Assembly: GCA_045651985.1 (NCBI GenBank)
Contig: JAZRTK010000011.1
Coordinates: forward strand, 1 to 7,814
Direction: 5' to 3'
Source: SIG710 sp045651985
Lineage (GTDB): Bacteria > Bacillota > Clostridia > Oscillospirales > CAG-272
DNA length: 7,814 nt
Below are positions 5,781-7,814 of this stretch, one piece after another (position 1 is the first letter of the stretch; each line of letters opens with the position of its first letter). A model generated the notes under the pieces. It did no database searches. It saw nothing but the letters and a program-made list of their open reading frames with translations, and was not told the origin of the DNA. The position numbers and the translations under genes were made by a program.

Positions 5781-6866
5781 GTGAGACAAAGAAAACAGGC
5801 ATCGGTATTTTACAGAATCTTTGCCATATGCTGGGCAATGCTCCTTGCTCTGCTCCTTGCAGGTGTGTTCATTCTCCGCTCATATCTTGCGGATTTTGAG
5901 GCAACACGTCCCGAGCACGTAGCTCGTGATATGTTCGAAAAGTATTTCACCGATTTTGACGCACTTAAAATCCTACGTGACACGGGAGTTCAAGACCCCG
6001 AGTTTGATACTCTGGAGAACATGGCGGCAAAGATCGAAGAGAATATCAAAGGAAAGGAGCTTTCCTATTCTCCCTCATCGGTGGGGCTTGACCACACAAA
6101 AAAAGCTTATTACGTAAAATACAGCGACGGCGACCGAGATGTTAAAGTCGCGACCTTCACTATTGAAAAAAGCGATAAAAAAAGCAAAAAGGGCTTTGCC
6201 ACTTACGGGCTTGGCGACATTGAGCTTTACTGCATACCTATTGCCGACGTAACGATAAAAGCTCCCACGGGATACACCGTGACCTTAAACGGCAAGCCTG
6301 TGGGCGCACAGTATGTAAACGGCGACCTTATTGAGACCGAAAGCTGCAAATACATGAGAGACGGGGGCATAGGGATAACCTACACCCTTTACACCGTCCC
6401 GGGACTTTACAAGACCCCCGAAATCAAGGTCACCACCCCCAAGGGCGAGGACAGTGCGGTTGAGCTGAAGGATGGCGTGTACGAGGCGCAGATAGTTTAC
6501 AGTCGGGAGCTTCAAGAGCGCTTCGGTCAGCGAATGATAAACGCGGCAAAGGCTTACGCCACCTTTATGCAGAATGACTGCAAATTCCGTGCGGTGGACC
6601 CATATTTCCTCACGGGCACCGATATTTACAACCAAATAAAGACCTCCCAGAATATGTGGGTAATCGACCACGACAGCTACTATTTTGAGGACGAGTCTGC
6701 AACAGAATTTTACGAATACGCTGAGGGCGTTTACTCCTGCCGAGTAAAATTAAAACACGTGCTCAAGCGCTCTCGCATGGAGGACCACGTTGACTACATG
6801 GACGTGACCTATTATTTCATTATCGACTACGGCGACGGGGTGGTTTACGCCAGCTCCAACAATTAA
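5781..6866 (+). CDS. Membrane-anchored extracellular protein of unknown function
   Basis: I do not recognise this 361-residue protein. It has a short basic N-terminus, one hydrophobic span (about 12-33) with no lipobox or clear cleavage site, and an extracellular remainder of about 325 residues. By pattern I see three segments. Residues 40-150 are mixed helix/strand ending in a KKSKKGFATYGLGD stretch, possibly NTF2-like. Residues 155-225 are a beta-rich section (VTIKAPTGYTVTLNGKPVG) like an Ig/PEGA-type surface domain. Residues 240-358 consist of a helix followed by strands ending VTYYFIIDYGDG, also NTF2-like. The arrangement recalls TcaA-type envelope proteins, but this is only a resemblance. 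The GTG start is supported by AAGGAGGG at 5767-5774. It sits between the phosphodiester glycosidase and the PAP2 phosphatase, with gaps of 2 and 11 bases, implying a shared envelope role. No catalytic motif is evident. Confidence 0.85.
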   Translation: MRQRKQASVFYRIFAICWAMLLALLLAGVFILRSYLADFEATRPEHVARDMFEKYFTDFDALKILRDTGVQDPEFDTLENMAAKIEENIKGKELSYSPSSVGLDHTKKAYYVKYSDGDRDVKVATFTIEKSDKKSKKGFATYGLGDIELYCIPIADVTIKAPTGYTVTLNGKPVGAQYVNGDLIETESCKYMRDGGIGITYTLYTVPGLYKTPEIKVTTPKGEDSAVELKDGVYEAQIVYSRELQERFGQRMINAAKAYATFMQNDCKFRAVDPYFLTGTDIYNQIKTSQNMWVIDHDSYYFEDESATEFYEYAEGVYSCRVKLKHVLKRSRMEDHVDYMDVTYYFIIDYGDGVVYASSNN

Positions 6867-6877
6867 AGGAGAAGAAA

Positions 6878-7453
6878 ATGATAGAATTTATAACCAACAT
6901 CGACCTTGCCATACTTGAGGCCATACAAGGGATGAAGTGCGCTTTTCTTGACGTAATCATTCCTATCATTACCAGACTTGGCGGCGACAAGGGATTGTTC
7001 TGGATAACTATCGCAGTTATCGCTTTGTGCTTTAAAAAGACCCGCAAAATGGGTCTTGCCATGGGCTTTGCGCTTATCTTCGGTCTCGTCGTCGGAAATC
7101 TGACCTTAAAGCCTCTTATCGGAAGGATAAGACCCTACGACTTGGCAGGCTACGAAGCGATACGCGACGCGCTTCTGGTGAAGCCTCTAAAAGACTTTTC
7201 ATTCCCCTCGGGCCACACCCTCGTTTGCTTTGAGGGCGCAACGGCGATCTTCCTGCACAACAAAAAATGGGGTGCCGCCGCCTTCGTCATAGCCGCTCTC
7301 GTTGCATTCTCACGGCTTTATCTTTTCGTTCACTATCCCACCGACGTACTGGGCGGCATCATCCTCGGCACAGCGTTCGGTATTCTCGGAACCATGCTCT
7401 CCAAATTTATTTTCAGTTCATTTGAAAAGAAGAATCAGCCTACGGCTGACTAA
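6878..7453 (+). CDS. PAP2-family membrane phosphatase
   Basis: A 191-residue integral membrane phosphatase with all three PAP2 motifs intact: K78-x6-R85-P86 (KPLIGRIRP), P110-S-G-H113, and S145-R-x5-H152-x3-D156 (SRLYLFVHYPTD), with histidines 113 and 152 as expected catalytic residues. About five or six hydrophobic spans are visible (around 22-33, 40-52, 59-77, 113-126, 132-150 and 157-178). Members such as PgpB and BcrC dephosphorylate undecaprenyl pyrophosphate or phosphatidylglycerol phosphate at the outer membrane face. In this operon recycling of undecaprenyl pyrophosphate is the likeliest job, but the sequence alone does not fix the substrate. ATG follows AAAGGAG (6865-6871) with a 6-base spacing; the Shine-Dalgarno overlaps the stop codon of the preceding gene. 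Confidence 0.94.
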   Translation: MIEFITNIDLAILEAIQGMKCAFLDVIIPIITRLGGDKGLFWITIAVIALCFKKTRKMGLAMGFALIFGLVVGNLTLKPLIGRIRPYDLAGYEAIRDALLVKPLKDFSFPSGHTLVCFEGATAIFLHNKKWGAAAFVIAALVAFSRLYLFVHYPTDVLGGIILGTAFGILGTMLSKFIFSSFEKKNQPTAD

Positions 7454-7458
7454 GGTGA
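7453..7458 (+). promoter_or_regulatory. Ribosome binding site favouring a TTG start for the CapA-like gene
   Basis: AGGTGA, complementary to the 16S 3' end, ends five bases before TTG at 7464. The alternative GTG at 7455 lies within the motif and has no purine-rich element upstream, so the TTG start is preferred. Confidence 0.5.
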
Positions 7459-7463
7459 AAAGA

Positions 7464-7814
7464 TTGAAAAAGCTTTCTTTTTTAATATTGGTACTTACCT
7501 GCGCGTTAATTCTCTGCGCCTGCGGCGCAGGCGTGATCTCGGACGGGATCAGAGATACCCTCCCTTCCCCCGATGTTCCCACCTCCCCCGTCCAGCCCGA
7601 CGAGCCAAAGGATCTTGATACTCGCATATCCTTTGCGGCAGTTGGCGACATGATATCCTACACAGGCACGATAAGAGACGCCAAAAGCTGTGCCGTCGAG
7701 GGCGGCCGCACTTACAATTTCGCGCCAATATTTGCAAACGTGCGCCATATTATTGAGGGTGCGGACATTGCCTTTATAAATCAGGAAACAAGTCGGAGGC
7801 CAAGCGGTCTTAGG
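7464..7814 (+). CDS. CapA-family lipoprotein, 5' part only (cut by the window end)
   Basis: The first 117 codons of a gene that runs off the window with no stop. The N-terminus is a lipoprotein signal: MKK, a hydrophobic stretch, then lipobox L17-C-A-C20, so Cys20 should be lipidated and the protein tethered outside the membrane. A Pro/Asp-rich linker (about 30-50) follows, then the start of a CapA domain with FAAVGDMISYTG (58-69) and ADIAFINQET (99-108). These correspond to the VGD and N-x-E metal-site segments of this calcineurin-like metallophosphatase fold. CapA/PgsA proteins take part in poly-gamma-glutamate capsule export, but many homologues lie outside such operons and their substrates are unknown; no capB/capC-like gene is in view. 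The start is TTG 7464 (AGGTGA ahead) or GTG 7455, three codons longer. It lies 10 bases after the PAP2 gene. Confidence 0.85.
   Translation, partial: MKKLSFLILVLTCALILCACGAGVISDGIRDTLPSPDVPTSPVQPDEPKDLDTRISFAAVGDMISYTGTIRDAKSCAVEGGRTYNFAPIFANVRHIIEGADIAFINQETSRRPSGLR

Noticed and set aside
4726..5838. 370-codon open frame on the minus strand opposite the phosphodiester glycosidase
   Set aside because: It lies antisense to a gene with clear NAGPA motifs, its translation shows no recognisable domain, and its openness follows from the codon bias of the real gene.

Overview
The window looks like chromosomal DNA of a low-to-medium-GC Gram-positive anaerobe, most probably an uncultured member of the Clostridia (Oscillospirales/Christensenellales-like). 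This rests on the Firmicutes-type RecA and RecX, strong AGGAGG-type ribosome binding sites, consensus sigma-A promoters, a membrane-anchored PBP5-like carboxypeptidase and a lipoprotein-type CapA homologue. The taxonomic call is an inference from protein style, not from a database search. No rRNA, tRNA, CRISPR array or insertion sequence was seen.

Left half, minus strand (49-3259). Reading leftwards there is a D-Ala-D-Ala carboxypeptidase gene (3259-2060), an intrinsic terminator (2009-1970), a well-formed recA promoter (-35 at 1938-1933, -10 at 1915-1910), recA (1846-725) and, 46 bases further on with no visible terminator, recX (678-49). recA and recX are thus probably co-transcribed, pairing the recombinase with its modulator. 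The recA upstream region lacks a recognisable Gram-positive LexA box. It does carry a perfect 7-4-7 palindrome with a partial second copy about 60 bases away.

Divergent control region (3260-3502). A near-consensus promoter (TTGACT, 17 bases, TATAAT at 3422-3450) drives the rightward operon. Weaker candidates drive the carboxypeptidase leftwards.

Right half, plus strand (3503-7814, running off the edge). Five tightly packed genes follow: a GT2 glycosyltransferase fused to a GtrA-type flippase domain; a membrane-anchored NAGPA-type phosphodiester glycosidase (4-base ATGA overlap); a membrane-anchored protein I do not recognise (2-base gap, GTG start); a PAP2 lipid phosphatase with all three motifs (11-base gap); and the beginning of a CapA-family lipoprotein (about 10-base gap, probable TTG start). 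All are predicted at or outside the membrane. The most economical reading is a module that makes and flips an undecaprenyl-phosphate-linked sugar, then edits or trims a sugar phosphodiester outside the cell and recycles lipid phosphate. This gene set is the most interesting part of the window. Its function is inferred from domains and packing only.
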